This document shows, one piece after another, positions 1 through 9,367 of a stretch of DNA of 64,000 nucleotides (positions within the stretch are counted from its first letter, which is position 1; the number at the start of each line of letters is the position of its first letter). The stretch spans positions 4,402,001 through 4,466,000 of the forward strand of contig CBDDIB010000002.1 of assembly GCA_965228695.1 (NCBI GenBank), given 5' to 3'. Origin of the DNA: JAJFJD01 sp965228695. Its GTDB lineage: Bacteria > Pseudomonadota > Alphaproteobacteria > UBA8366. Under the pieces are notes generated by a model that was given only the letters and a program-made list of their open reading frames with translations, was not told the DNA's origin and searched no databases. The translations under genes and the position numbers were made by a program.

Positions 1-822
1 GCCCAGGAGATCATCCGCCTCGCCAAGCGGCGCGGCTTTACCGTGCTGTTGGTCGGCCATGTCACCAAGGAAGGCACGATCGCGGGGCCACGGGTGCTGG
101 AGCATATGGTCGATACGGTGCTCTATTTCGAAGGCGAGCGCGGGCATCAATTCCGGATCCTGCGGGCGGTCAAGAATCGCTTCGGGCCGACCGACGAAAT
201 CGGCGTCTTCGAGATGACCGATCGCGGCCTCGTCGAAGTCGCCAACCCGTCGGCCTTGTTCCTGGCCGAGCGGCAGGGCGAAGCCACCGGGTCGGTCGTG
301 TTCGCCGGAATCGAGGGATCCCGGCCAATGTTAGTTGAGATTCAAGCACTTGTGGCCCCATCCCCTTTGGCCACGCCGCGCCGCGCGGTGGTCGGCTGGG
401 ACAGCAGCCGGCTGGCCATGGTGATGGCCGTCCTGGAGGCCCGCTGTGGATTGCAGTTTGGCGGAAATGATATATATCTCAACGTCGCTGGGGGGCTTCG
501 GGTCAGTGAGCCGGCAGCGGATTTAGCGGTTGCGGCTGCGCTGACCTCTTCGATCTCGGGACGGCCGGTTCCGGCGGAAACGGTCGTGTTCGGTGAGGTT
601 GGATTGTCCGGCGAAGTGCGCCCCGTGGGCCAGGCCGAAGCACGGCTGAAAGAGGCTGAAAAGCTGGGGTTCACGGCGGCCTTACTGCCCGGACGACGAA
701 AAGGGACGAAGGGCAAGAGAGCGGCCGGTGGACTCGACCTTCACGAACTGCGCGATTTGGACGAGCTTACGCGGTTATTCGAACCAGGGGCCGGGCCGAT
801 TCGTGCGGTGGGAAACGGGTAA
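1..822 (+). CDS. radA: DNA repair protein RadA, C-terminal part (5' end outside window)
   Basis: The reading frame is open from base 1, so the gene starts before the window. The visible part covers the end of the RecA-like ATPase core and the Lon-protease-like C-terminal domain. The RadA hallmark KNRFG lies near base 170, preceded by GHVTKEGTIAGPRVLEHMVD. The N-terminal zinc finger and Walker A motif are missing only because of the window edge. RadA is a DnaB-like branch-migration helicase that processes recombination intermediates. The last third (from about base 330) matches the Lon-like domain used for ring assembly and DNA contact. The stop codon TAA directly abuts the ATG of cvpA, indicating one transcript. 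Confidence 0.95.
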   Translation, partial: AQEIIRLAKRRGFTVLLVGHVTKEGTIAGPRVLEHMVDTVLYFEGERGHQFRILRAVKNRFGPTDEIGVFEMTDRGLVEVANPSALFLAERQGEATGSVVFAGIEGSRPMLVEIQALVAPSPLATPRRAVVGWDSSRLAMVMAVLEARCGLQFGGNDIYLNVAGGLRVSEPAADLAVAAALTSSISGRPVPAETVVFGEVGLSGEVRPVGQAEARLKEAEKLGFTAALLPGRRKGTKGKRAAGGLDLHELRDLDELTRLFEPGAGPIRAVGNG

Positions 823-1506
823 ATGAGCAGCCTTCCCTTTGGCATTATCGACATCTGCTTCGTGGTCATTCTGGTGATCTCGGGCGTTCTCGCCTATCTG
901 CGCGGTTTTGTTCGCGAAGTCCTCTCCGTGGCGGCCTGGATCGGCGCTACCTTCGCGACCCTCTACGGCTACCCTCACGTGCAGCCCTACACGCAGGAAT
1001 TCATCGACAATCGCATGCTCGCCGATATGGCGGCGGGCGGATTGCTGTTCGTCGGATCGCTGATCCTATTCTCGATCCTGGCCCAGGTGGCCTCGCGCGG
1101 TATCCGCGACAGCGCCGCCAGCAGCTTCGACCGCTCGCTCGGCTTCGCCTTTGGCGTCCTGCGCGGCGTGATCCTGGTCAGCCTGCTATACCTCAGCGCC
1201 GCATGGTTCTGGGGCCGCGACGATCTGCCCGACGTCGTGACCGAGGCGCGCACCTTCCCCTTGATCGAAGGCAGCGCGGAAATCCTGCTTGCCCTGGTCC
1301 CGGAAGACGCCCGGGAGACCGCGGAAGAAGCGACCGGCATGATGAAGGACAAGGCGGACCGGGCCATCAACGCGGAACAGACGCTCCGCGGGCTCATTCA
1401 GCCCAAACCCGATACGAACCAGAAAGTTCAAGGCGGCCGCAGCAACTCGGGCTACGGTAAATCGGAACGCAGCGAAATGCAGCGTTTGATTGAGAGCAAA
1501 CAATAA
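823..1506 (+). CDS. cvpA: CvpA family inner-membrane protein
   Basis: A 227-residue protein with about four hydrophobic segments (roughly residues 6-26, 30-48, 70-90, 108-128), followed by a charged, low-complexity cytoplasmic tail. This is the CvpA (colicin V production) architecture, with the family-typical loop YLRGFVREVLSVAAW after the first helix. The molecular role of CvpA is not settled; it is linked to envelope function. The start ATG follows the radA stop with no spacer, and purF begins 31 bases after its stop. The cvpA-purF order is widely conserved in proteobacteria. The tail beyond residue 150 looks poorly conserved and longer than in the E. coli protein (162 aa). Confidence 0.9.
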   Translation: MSSLPFGIIDICFVVILVISGVLAYLRGFVREVLSVAAWIGATFATLYGYPHVQPYTQEFIDNRMLADMAAGGLLFVGSLILFSILAQVASRGIRDSAASSFDRSLGFAFGVLRGVILVSLLYLSAAWFWGRDDLPDVVTEARTFPLIEGSAEILLALVPEDARETAEEATGMMKDKADRAINAEQTLRGLIQPKPDTNQKVQGGRSNSGYGKSERSEMQRLIESKQ

Positions 1507-1537
1507 CCAAGCAAACAATCATGGGGTGGGGCGAGCG

Positions 1538-2989
1538 ATGATCACCACCAATCCGCTAGACGGCGATCATTTCAAGGAAGAATGCGCCGTGTTCGGCATC
1601 TACGGTCATACCGAAGCGGCAGCCCTCGCCGCGCTGGGGTTGCATGCGCTTCAACATCGGGGCCAGGAAGCCGCGGGCATCGTCACCCACGACGGCGCCC
1701 AGTTTCACGCCCACCGCGGCATCGGCCTGGTGGGTGATATCTTTGCGGACCAGGCGGTCATCGCCCGGCTCAAGGGCAGCAACGCGATCGGTCATACCCG
1801 CTATTCGACGACCGGCGAACCGATGCTGCGAAACGTCCAGCCCCTGTTCGCCGAACTCGAGATCGGCGGCCTGGGCATCGCACATAACGGCAACCTGACC
1901 AACGCGCACTCGGTCCGCAAGGAGTTGGTCCACGACGGATGCATCTTCCAGTCGACCTCCGATACGGAGATCATCGTCCATCTGATGGCAACCAACCCCG
2001 GCACCGTGGTGGAACGCCTGATCGTCGCGCTGCGGCAGATCGAAGGCGCCTATTCGCTGGCGATCATGGCGGAAGACTGCCTAATCGGGGTTCGCGATCC
2101 GAACGGCGTCCGGCCGCTCGTGCTGGGTCAACTCGACGACAGCTATATCCTCGCATCCGAATCCGTCGCCTTCGATATCATCGGTGCCGATTTCGTCCGC
2201 GACGTCGAGCCGGGCGAACTTATCGTCATCGATGCCGACGGCGTCCATAGCCATCGTCCCTTCCCGCCCGCGCCGTCGCGGTTCTGCATATTCGAGCATA
2301 TCTATTTCTCGAAGCCGGACAGCGTCGTGGACGGGACATCCGTTTACGAGGCCCGCAAGCGCATCGGCGTCGAACTGGCGCGCGAGATTCCGATCAATGC
2401 GGACATCGTCGTTCCGGTTCCCGATTCCGGCGTTCCGTCGGCCATCGGATTCGCCGCCGAAGCCGGGTTACCCTACGAACTGGGAATCATCCGGAATCAC
2501 TACGTCGGGCGAACCTTTATCGAACCCAGCGACGAAATCCGCCATTTCGGCGTCAAGCTGAAGCACAACGCCAACCGAGCGGTCATCGAGGGCAAGCGCG
2601 TCATCCTTGTCGACGATTCGATCGTCCGTGGCACCACCTCGAAGAAGATCGTCGAGATGGTGCGCAGCGCCGGCGCCAAGGAGGTGCATATGCGCATCTC
2701 CAGTCCGCCGACCACGCATTCCTGTTTCTACGGTGTCGATACGCCGGAGCGCGACCAACTGCTGGCCGCCAAGAACGATGTCGAAAGCATGCGCAAATTG
2801 ATCGGTGCGGACAGTCTTGCCTTCATCTCAATCGACGGCCTGTACCGGGCGATGGGTCTGCCCGGCCGCGACCCCGAGGCGCCGCATTACTGCGATGCCT
2901 GCTTCTCGGGCGATTATCCAATCCGCCTGACCGACCAGATCGGCGGCAACGGCTCGCGGCAGCTCTCGCTGCTCGCCGAAACCGGCTGA
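1538..2989 (+). CDS. purF: Amidophosphoribosyltransferase PurF
   Basis: Catalyses the first committed step of purine synthesis, PRPP + glutamine to 5-phosphoribosylamine, in the cytoplasm. With the ATG at 1538 the protein has 483 residues. The N-terminal nucleophile is Cys16 in the segment EECAVFGIYGH, implying removal of a short propeptide as in the Bacillus-type enzymes. The class II glutamine amidotransferase domain covers about residues 16-240; the PRPP loop VILVDDSIVRGTTS is near 354-367. The C-terminal CDACFSGDYP near 451 is typical of the enzyme. An upstream in-frame start at 1490 would overlap cvpA and add 16 unrelated residues, so 1538 is preferred. The stop TGA overlaps the next ATG by one base. 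Confidence 0.97.
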   Translation: MITTNPLDGDHFKEECAVFGIYGHTEAAALAALGLHALQHRGQEAAGIVTHDGAQFHAHRGIGLVGDIFADQAVIARLKGSNAIGHTRYSTTGEPMLRNVQPLFAELEIGGLGIAHNGNLTNAHSVRKELVHDGCIFQSTSDTEIIVHLMATNPGTVVERLIVALRQIEGAYSLAIMAEDCLIGVRDPNGVRPLVLGQLDDSYILASESVAFDIIGADFVRDVEPGELIVIDADGVHSHRPFPPAPSRFCIFEHIYFSKPDSVVDGTSVYEARKRIGVELAREIPINADIVVPVPDSGVPSAIGFAAEAGLPYELGIIRNHYVGRTFIEPSDEIRHFGVKLKHNANRAVIEGKRVILVDDSIVRGTTSKKIVEMVRSAGAKEVHMRISSPPTTHSCFYGVDTPERDQLLAAKNDVESMRKLIGADSLAFISIDGLYRAMGLPGRDPEAPHYCDACFSGDYPIRLTDQIGGNGSRQLSLLAETG

Positions 2990-3708
2990 TGGCGACCGGA
3001 GGACGGCTCGATGGCCGCATCGCTCTCGTCACCGGCGCCAGCCGCGGTATCGGCGCGGCCATCGCAAAACGCTTCGCGGCCGAAGGCGCGCGGCTCGTTC
3101 TGGCCGCCCGCACGGTGGGCGGCCTGGAAGAAGTCGACGATGCGGTGAAAGCCGCCGGCGGCTCCGCGACCCTGGTTCCGATGGATCTGACCGACGGTGC
3201 GGCGATCGACCAGCTCGGCGGCGCGTTGTACGAAAAATTCGGCCGGCTCGATATCCTGGTGGGCAATGCGGCGACCCTCGGCATCATGTCGCCGGTCGCC
3301 CATATCGAGCCGAAGACCTGGGAAAACGCCGTCACGCTCAACCTGAACGCCAATTTCCGGCTGATCCGCAGCCTGGACCCGCTGCTGCGGCAGTCGGAGG
3401 CCGGCCGCGCCATCTTCGTGAGCTCCGGGGCCGCGCAAAGCGCCAATCCCTTCTGGGGCGTCTATGCCGCGACGAAGGCCGCCCTCGAAAGCATGGTCCG
3501 CATCTATGCGGCGGAGTGTTCCCAGACGAATATCCGGGCCAACCTGGTGAACCCCGGCGGCCAGCGAACGGAAATGCGGGCGGCGGCCTTTCCCGGCGAG
3601 GACCCGATGACCCTGCCCGACCCGGACGACATGACGGATGTCTTCGTCGATCTTGCCGAGGCGGCATGCGAGCGTAACGGAGAGGTCGTGAAGGCCTACG
3701 CACGCTGA
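2989..3708 (+). CDS. SDR family NAD(P)-dependent oxidoreductase
   Basis: A 239-residue classical short-chain dehydrogenase. The dinucleotide-binding motif TGASRGIG is near residue 15, the structural motif NAA (GNAATLG) near 92, the catalytic Ser in VSSGAA near 144, and the catalytic YxxxK as YAATK near 160, all intact. The substrate cannot be deduced. It shares a TGATG stop/start junction with purF, so it is translated from the purF transcript in this organism. Purine synthesis has no SDR step, so the coupling is probably historical. It resembles alphaproteobacterial SDRs found in the same place after purF. Confidence 0.9.
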   Translation: MATGGRLDGRIALVTGASRGIGAAIAKRFAAEGARLVLAARTVGGLEEVDDAVKAAGGSATLVPMDLTDGAAIDQLGGALYEKFGRLDILVGNAATLGIMSPVAHIEPKTWENAVTLNLNANFRLIRSLDPLLRQSEAGRAIFVSSGAAQSANPFWGVYAATKAALESMVRIYAAECSQTNIRANLVNPGGQRTEMRAAAFPGEDPMTLPDPDDMTDVFVDLAEAACERNGEVVKAYAR

Positions 3709-3714
3709 TGCGTC

Positions 3715-4041
3715 TCAAGCGGGTCGCGGCCCCCACAGAATAACGGCAGCGCCGATCAGGCAAATACTGGTTCCGACCACGTCCCAACGGTCGGGCCGCG
3801 CGCCTTCGACCGCCCAGAGCCAAGCCAATGAGGCGGCGATATAGACCCCGCCATAAGCCGCGAAGGTTCTGCCCGCGAATGCCGCATTCACCTGCGACAA
3901 GGCGACGGCGAAGACGATCAGGCTGACGATCCCCGGCGCCGCCCAGAGGGCCGACTTACCGAGCCGCAGCCACGCCCAGAAAGCGAAACATCCGCCGATC
4001 TCGGCAACCGCCGCCAATCCGTACCAGAGGACCGATTGCAT
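3715..4041 (-). CDS. YnfA/UPF0060 family small membrane protein
   Basis: A 108-residue, four-helix membrane protein matching the UPF0060/YnfA family in both length and sequence (start MQSVLWYGLAAVAEIGGCF; central FAAYGGVYIAASLAWLW; C-terminal GAAVILWGPR). YnfA belongs to the drug/metabolite transporter superfamily and acts in E. coli and Shigella as a small multidrug efflux protein. The frame stays open upstream, but the family length and the conserved N-terminus fix the ATG at 4041. It starts 5 bases after the stop of the flavoprotein gene at 4047 on the same strand, so the two are probably cotranscribed. Converges with the SDR, with 6 bases between the stops. Confidence 0.88.
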   Translation of the reverse strand: MQSVLWYGLAAVAEIGGCFAFWAWLRLGKSALWAAPGIVSLIVFAVALSQVNAAFAGRTFAAYGGVYIAASLAWLWAVEGARPDRWDVVGTSICLIGAAVILWGPRPA

Positions 4042-4046
4042 GCCGC

Positions 4047-5645
4047 CTACGGTACGATAACGCCGGGGTTGAGAATACCCGCCGGGTCGAGTCGTCGCTT
4101 CGCCGCGTCGAGCACCGTACCGAACGTCTCGGGCCGCTGCTGCGTATACCAGGGCATGTGATCCCGCCCGACCGCGTGGTGATGCGTGATGGTACCGCCC
4201 TGCGCGATCAGTGCCTCCGACGCTTTTTCTTTGATATGCCGCCACTGCTCGATCATCGCACCCGGACGTCCCTGTCCCTGGAAGGTGAAATACGGCGCCG
4301 GCCCGTCCGGATAAACGTGCGTGAACCGGCAGGTGACCGTCCCCGGCTGGCCGGTCGCCTCCTCGATGGCGGCGAGCGTTGCGGCCTTCACCTCGTCGTG
4401 GAACTCCCGGAACCGGTCCCAGGTGATCGACGTTTCGAAGGTGTCCCCGATCACGCCGACCGACATCAGCACCTCGCGATAATGCGGCATACGGATGAAA
4501 GCCGTCCGCCACGCACCCGCCTTGCCGGACCGGTGCGCCTCCGGGTCGCTGCCCGCCACGTCCTCGAAGAGGCCGCCATGGTCGCGGCACAATTCCAGCC
4601 CGCGCGCCATCCACGCCTCGACCGGATGATCGGCGGATTCGAAAGCGAGGATCAGCACCGACTGCTCCCCGTCGCCGAAGCCGTTGTTATACGCCTCGCC
4701 CGCATCGAGCAGGCGCAGGTTGGACGGGAAGATGCCGGATTGCGACACCGCCCGCACCGCCTCGGCGGCCTTGTAGAAGTCATCGAACAGGATGGCGCTG
4801 GAGGCACGGAAGGTCGGCCGGTCCTGCAACCGCATCCAGGCTTCGGTAATGATGCCCATCGACCCTTCCGACCCGATCATGAACCGGTCCGGGCTCGGTC
4901 CCGCGCCGGACCCGGGCAGACGCCGGCTCTCCATCACACCCTGTGGCGCGATCATCCGGACGCTTTCGACGAAATCGTCGATATGCGTGTACAGCGTCGC
5001 AAAATGCCCGCCGGACCGGGTCGCGATCATGCCGCCGAGGGTCGCCATCTCGAAACTCTGCGGGAAATGGCGCATGGTCAGCCCTTCCCGCTTGAGCGCC
5101 GCTTCCATGTCCGGGACGCGGATGCCGCCCTGGATGCGCGCGGCACGGCTGCTGCGGTCGATCTCCAACACCTGATCCAGGCGCGTCAGGTCGAGGCTGA
5201 TGGCGCCCGCGAAGCCGTCGCCCACCGCCGGCTCGACCCCGCCGACCACGCTGGTGCCGCCGCCGAAGGGAATGACAGCCGTCCGCGCGCCGGTCGCCCA
5301 ATCGAGCACGGCCTCGACCTCCGCCTCGGTCCTTGGGTAGGTGACGAAATCCGGCGCGTTCGTGAACACGTCATCGTAGATATAGGCATAGTCGGGGAAG
5401 GACTTGCCGTAGGTGTGAACCGCGCGGTCATAGGCACCGTCGCTCGAATAATCCGCCAGCGCCGCCGGCACGGAAAGCTTCGGCTTCGGCAGGGTCGCCT
5501 CTTCCGCCGAGGGCGCCGTCAAACGCTCCACGTCCGCCACATTGAACCGTTCACCGAGGCGGTGAAGAAGCGCCGCTTCCTCGTCGGCGGATAGCCCGTC
5601 CCCTTCGAAGCCCCAACCGCACAGTTTCAGCCGTCGGTCAGCCAT
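4047..5645 (-). CDS. FAD-binding oxidase, alkyldihydroxyacetonephosphate synthase-like
   Basis: A 532-residue VAO/PCMH-type flavoprotein. The FAD-binding PP-loop region is FVTYPRTEAEVEAVLDWA followed by VIPFGGGTSVVGGVEP, about residues 100-140. The C-terminal THHHAVGRDHMPW matches the HHH segment of alkyldihydroxyacetonephosphate synthases (ether-lipid synthesis) and of related D-lactate/glycolate-type oxidases. The N-terminal LKLCGWGFEGD also fits the AGPS-like group. Bacterial members mostly oxidise 2-hydroxy acids or have unknown substrates, so AGPS activity is not claimed. The ATG at 5645 is preceded by a strong GGGAGGG ribosome site; the longer frame to 5723 has none. Confidence 0.88.
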   Translation of the reverse strand: MADRRLKLCGWGFEGDGLSADEEAALLHRLGERFNVADVERLTAPSAEEATLPKPKLSVPAALADYSSDGAYDRAVHTYGKSFPDYAYIYDDVFTNAPDFVTYPRTEAEVEAVLDWATGARTAVIPFGGGTSVVGGVEPAVGDGFAGAISLDLTRLDQVLEIDRSSRAARIQGGIRVPDMEAALKREGLTMRHFPQSFEMATLGGMIATRSGGHFATLYTHIDDFVESVRMIAPQGVMESRRLPGSGAGPSPDRFMIGSEGSMGIITEAWMRLQDRPTFRASSAILFDDFYKAAEAVRAVSQSGIFPSNLRLLDAGEAYNNGFGDGEQSVLILAFESADHPVEAWMARGLELCRDHGGLFEDVAGSDPEAHRSGKAGAWRTAFIRMPHYREVLMSVGVIGDTFETSITWDRFREFHDEVKAATLAAIEEATGQPGTVTCRFTHVYPDGPAPYFTFQGQGRPGAMIEQWRHIKEKASEALIAQGGTITHHHAVGRDHMPWYTQQRPETFGTVLDAAKRRLDPAGILNPGVIVP

Positions 5646-5740
5646 CGCACCCTCCCGTTGCCGTTTCGACCATCTTCGCGCCGACCGCGCCGGACGGCAA
5701 GACGACAGGGCCGACGGCGACAAAAGATCGCGGGGGTCGG

Positions 5741-7093
5741 TTACTTCTTTTTCGGCGCGTAGGGGTTCTTGCCGCTGCGAAGCTGCAGCCGGATCGGCAC
5801 GCCGCCGAGATCGAAGTCCGAGCGCAGCCCGTTGACGAGAAAGCGGCGGTAGGATTCGGGCAGTTCCTCGGTCCGCGATCCAAAGACCGCAAAGGTCGGC
5901 GGCCGGGACTTGACCTGCGTCATGTAACGCAATCTCAGGCGGCGGCCCAAGCTGGTGAGCGGCGGCGGATGCGCCTCGATCATCAGATCGAGCCAGCTGT
6001 TGAGCCGGGCCGTTGAGACGCGGCGGTTCCAGACCTCGTAGATCGAGAACACCGCCTTCATCAGGTCATCGAGGTTTTGCCCGTTCCGCGCGGAGATCGT
6101 CACCACGGGAATGCCGCGGACCTGCGGCATCGAGGTTTGCAACCGGTCGCGCAGGCTACGCAGCGCTTCGTCTCGAGTCTGCACCGCATCCCATTTGTTG
6201 GCGGCGATGACCAGGGCGCGGCCCTCGTCGATGACCTGACGGGCGATGGTCAGGTCCTGTTTCTCTAGCATCACCGTCGCGTCGAGCATCAGCACCGCGA
6301 CATTGGCGAAACGGATGCTGCGCTGCGTGTCCGCGACCGACAGCTTCTCCAGCTTATCGTCGACACGGGCACGCCGGCGCATGCCGGCGGTATCCACGAG
6401 GCGCAGCGGCTTGCCCTGATACTCCCAGTCGACAGTGATCGAATCTCGCGTGATGCCCGCCTCCGGCCCGGTCAGCAAACGGTCTTCGCCGATCAGCCGA
6501 TTGACCAAGGTCGACTTGCCCGTGTTGGGCCTCCCGATGATCGCCAACTGCAGCGGCGCGCCTTCCGCCGTTGCGTCGTCGTCTTCATCCGCGACCTCCA
6601 TTTCCGCGTGCGCCTGCACCACGGTGAACAGGTCGGCCATTCCGTCGCCATGCTCGGCCGAAATCGCGATCGGGTCGCCAAGGCCGAGGCGGTAGCTGTC
6701 GTAGATACCGGCGTCGCCCGCGGTGCTTTCGCATTTGTTGGCGAGCAGAACGACCGGCTTATCGCGGTGGCGCACCCAATCGGCGAAATGCTCGTCCATC
6801 GGCGTCAGGCCGGCCCGGGCATCGATCATCAACAGGATCAGGTCGGCTTCGTCCAGCGCGTGTTCGGTCTGCGCCCGCATACGCGCTTCGAGGCTGTCAT
6901 CGGTCTTGTCCTCGAGACCGGCGGTGTCGATTACGCGAAACGACAGCCCGGCGATCCGGCCATCGCCTTCGCGCCGGTCGCGGGTAACACCCGGGGTATC
7001 GTCCACCAGCGCAATGCGCTTGCCCACCAACCGGTTGAACAGGGTCGACTTGCCCACGTTCGGGCGCCCGATAATTGCGACAGTAAGGGTCAT
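5741..7093 (-). CDS. der: Ribosome biogenesis GTPase Der
   Basis: A 450-residue EngA/Der with two tandem GTPase domains and a C-terminal KH-like domain. P-loops are GRPNVGKST (residues 8-16) and GRPNTGKST (about 186-194); the second G4 motif is NKWD, while the first reads NKCE, a variation common in Der G1 domains. It acts in maturation of the 50S ribosomal subunit. Upstream on the same strand lie bamB and the yfgM-like gene, with 40 bases between bamB and der, reproducing the conserved yfgM-bamB-der order known from enterobacteria. The protein ends in a basic tail (APKKK). Confidence 0.97.
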   Translation of the reverse strand: MTLTVAIIGRPNVGKSTLFNRLVGKRIALVDDTPGVTRDRREGDGRIAGLSFRVIDTAGLEDKTDDSLEARMRAQTEHALDEADLILLMIDARAGLTPMDEHFADWVRHRDKPVVLLANKCESTAGDAGIYDSYRLGLGDPIAISAEHGDGMADLFTVVQAHAEMEVADEDDDATAEGAPLQLAIIGRPNTGKSTLVNRLIGEDRLLTGPEAGITRDSITVDWEYQGKPLRLVDTAGMRRRARVDDKLEKLSVADTQRSIRFANVAVLMLDATVMLEKQDLTIARQVIDEGRALVIAANKWDAVQTRDEALRSLRDRLQTSMPQVRGIPVVTISARNGQNLDDLMKAVFSIYEVWNRRVSTARLNSWLDLMIEAHPPPLTSLGRRLRLRYMTQVKSRPPTFAVFGSRTEELPESYRRFLVNGLRSDFDLGGVPIRLQLRSGKNPYAPKKK

Positions 7094-7133
7094 GCTACGT
7101 CAGTCTGTAAACCGGTCGAACGGCCGCGTCGCC

Positions 7134-8465
7134 TCAACGATAGGCGATGAGATCCGCGTCGTCGGTCAGGAAATAAATCGTCCCGTCGGCCACCACCGGC
7201 GACATCAGGATACGGTCGGGCGCTTCCATCCGGCCCAGTGGCTCGCCGGTATAGGGCGACGCCGTCAGGATCTCGCCATGGCTGCCCACCAGGACAAGCC
7301 GGTCCCCGACCAGCACCGGCCCGGACCAGCGAATGGGGTCCTTTTTCTTCTCCGGATTTTCGAAGCGGGGCAATGGCTGCACCCATCGGATGCGCCCGCC
7401 CCGGCGGGTCAGGCAAAACAGCTCGTTGTCGTTGCTCAGGACGAAGATGAATTCACCGGCAACCCAAGGCGTATCGACACCGCCGATGTTGCGCTCCCAG
7501 ACGCGGGCACCGCTGCGCTGATCGATCGCGACGAGACGCCCGGAATGGCTGATCGCATAGACGACGCCACGGTCGATTACCGGCAGGCCGCGAATATGGG
7601 CCAGCGTCGATAGGGCATCGGAACGGCGCAGCGCGGTGAGGTTATCGGACCAAACGACCCGGCCGTTCTCCGCGCGCATCGCGAACAACTCGCCCGAGCT
7701 ATAAGGCACGATTACGGTCGTCCCCTCGATCGCCGGGCTGCTTCCGCCGAGCAGGCCGGCCGATTCCGTGATCGCCGTATGCGACCACTTCTTCTCGCCG
7801 GTCTCGGCATCCAGGACGGAAAGCTGATTGTCGATCGTAATGACATAGACGCGACCGTCGGCCACGGTCGGCGCCGCCCGTACCGGCCCGGACAAATCCC
7901 GCTGCCATTTCACTTCACCAGTTTCGGCGTCGAGCGCGACCGCCTTACCGTAGCCGGTGGTGATGTACACGCTGCCCCGATCGTAGGACAGCCCGCCGCC
8001 GAAGGTGTCTTCGTCTTGATCTGGAACCTTCGGCTTGTACCGCCAGAGCCAATCGCCGGTTTTGGCGTCCAACGCCGTGACCCGGAAATTGACATCCATG
8101 GCGTAGACCCGGCCCTCGGCGACGACCGGCGGAGTCAGAAACTGACGGCCGGATTGCGATCCCTTGCCGATACTCTCGCTCCAGGCCTTCTTCGGCGCGG
8201 CCGCGACCTGCAGATGATGCATCGCATGGGTCGGCGAGCCGCCGGGCTGCGGCCAGGCTTCGTTCGCATAGGGCTTCGGTAGCAACACGCGAAGGTCCGC
8301 CACGCGGGGATCCGGCTCCAGGTCGCGCTCGAAGACCATCACCGAAATACGCTCGCCGGGCAGCGGCGGCTTTTTGTCATCCAGGACTTCGTCTATCCAA
8401 TCACACCCGCCCACGCCGAGAATCATCAGGAATGCGAGGAAACGCCACCGAACCGATACAGACAT
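7134..8465 (-). CDS. bamB: Outer membrane assembly lipoprotein BamB
   Basis: A 443-residue PQQ-like beta-propeller lipoprotein. The signal peptide ends in a lipobox LGVGGC, so acylation would be at Cys20. Repeated blade motifs are visible through the rest (for example GRVYAMDVNFRVTALDAKTG, WQRDLSGPVRAAPTVADGRV). BamB is a periplasmic, outer-membrane-anchored subunit of the BAM complex that inserts beta-barrel proteins. Its position between the yfgM-like gene and der supports the assignment over other PQQ-repeat proteins. The gap to the preceding gene is 11 bases, so they are cotranscribed. Confidence 0.93.
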   Translation of the reverse strand: MSVSVRWRFLAFLMILGVGGCDWIDEVLDDKKPPLPGERISVMVFERDLEPDPRVADLRVLLPKPYANEAWPQPGGSPTHAMHHLQVAAAPKKAWSESIGKGSQSGRQFLTPPVVAEGRVYAMDVNFRVTALDAKTGDWLWRYKPKVPDQDEDTFGGGLSYDRGSVYITTGYGKAVALDAETGEVKWQRDLSGPVRAAPTVADGRVYVITIDNQLSVLDAETGEKKWSHTAITESAGLLGGSSPAIEGTTVIVPYSSGELFAMRAENGRVVWSDNLTALRRSDALSTLAHIRGLPVIDRGVVYAISHSGRLVAIDQRSGARVWERNIGGVDTPWVAGEFIFVLSNDNELFCLTRRGGRIRWVQPLPRFENPEKKKDPIRWSGPVLVGDRLVLVGSHGEILTASPYTGEPLGRMEAPDRILMSPVVADGTIYFLTDDADLIAYR

Positions 8466-8476
8466 CAGATTTAACT

Positions 8477-9121
8477 CTACTGCTTCAGGGCGCGGAGCAT
8501 TTCCGCCGCCCGGGCCCGGGCGCCGGTCGGCGTTTCTGCATCATCCGCCAGCTGCGTGTAAATCTCGGCCGCCTTATCCGGGTTGCCTTGCCGAAGCTCC
8601 AACAGCGCCGAAAGCTCGCGGGCGGAAAAACGCCAAGGGCTATCGGCGTCCGTCAGCGGCGTCAAGCGCTCGGCCAATGCCGCCGGATCGCCGATATCGA
8701 TCATGTTCAGGACGTAATACAAGCCGGCCAACCCGGAATAGAGCTCATCGATGCTGCCATCCTTGGACAGCGCATCATATTCCGCGGCCGCCCCTTCCCG
8801 GTCGCCGGCCTTGGCCTTCAGCGCCGCGCCACGGAACCGGGCGAGCGTCGCATAGCCGACATTGGCGTCTTGCGCCAACGCGCCGAGGGCATCGATCGCC
8901 TCGTTGCTCTTATTGTCCTGTATAAGCGCCACCGCATTGGTGAACTGCTCGCTATACTGGATACGCTGTTTCTTCTCGTATTCGCGCCAACCGACGATGC
9001 CCGCCGTCACGACGACGACAAGAATCAGGCCGGCAATGGCGAATTTGCCGTATTTCTTCCAGTAGCGATTAAACTGGTCGCGGCGGAGTTCCTCGTCAAT
9101 TTCGTTAAACAAGTCGGCCAC
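8477..9121 (-). CDS. YfgM-like tetratricopeptide membrane protein
   Basis: A 214-residue protein with one N-terminal membrane span (about residues 27-45) and a periplasmic TPR-type helical domain, as in YfgM/TPR_21 proteins. YfgM associates with the SecYEG-PpiD chaperone network in E. coli. A GTG start at 9121 is chosen because it has a GGAG site 8 bases upstream and yields the family-typical N-terminus MADLFNEIDEELRRD; the upstream ATG at 9187 would add 22 unrelated residues. It is the first gene of the yfgM-bamB-der unit, and the 246 bases upstream (to 9367) should hold its promoter. Confidence 0.88.
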   Translation of the reverse strand: MADLFNEIDEELRRDQFNRYWKKYGKFAIAGLILVVVVTAGIVGWREYEKKQRIQYSEQFTNAVALIQDNKSNEAIDALGALAQDANVGYATLARFRGAALKAKAGDREGAAAEYDALSKDGSIDELYSGLAGLYYVLNMIDIGDPAALAERLTPLTDADSPWRFSARELSALLELRQGNPDKAAEIYTQLADDAETPTGARARAAEMLRALKQ

Positions 9122-9367
9122 GATGATCTCCAAGCCCGAAAAAGGTCGGCTAACATAGCGGCGCGTCCCATTCCTGGCAAATGTCAAAACAGTGCAATCG
9201 CGCGCTTTTTATATGGGAATTCAGACCATTTTTCCCGGCCTATCCGGCATCGACGGTCCGGAATACCGTACTTGCGCCGGTTGGGGCGATCGGTCAGAAT
9301 ATTGCAGAACGATGAAGGATGTTTTTGTGCCGTCATCACGCGTTTTCTCAGCACGAAACGGCTGGAG

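Noticed and set aside
4158..5594. Long plus-strand frame of 478 codons
   Set aside because: It is antisense to the AGPS-like flavoprotein, rich in Arg/His/Gly without motifs, and its minus-strand gene has clear FAD motifs and a ribosome site. GC-rich codon bias produces such shadow frames.
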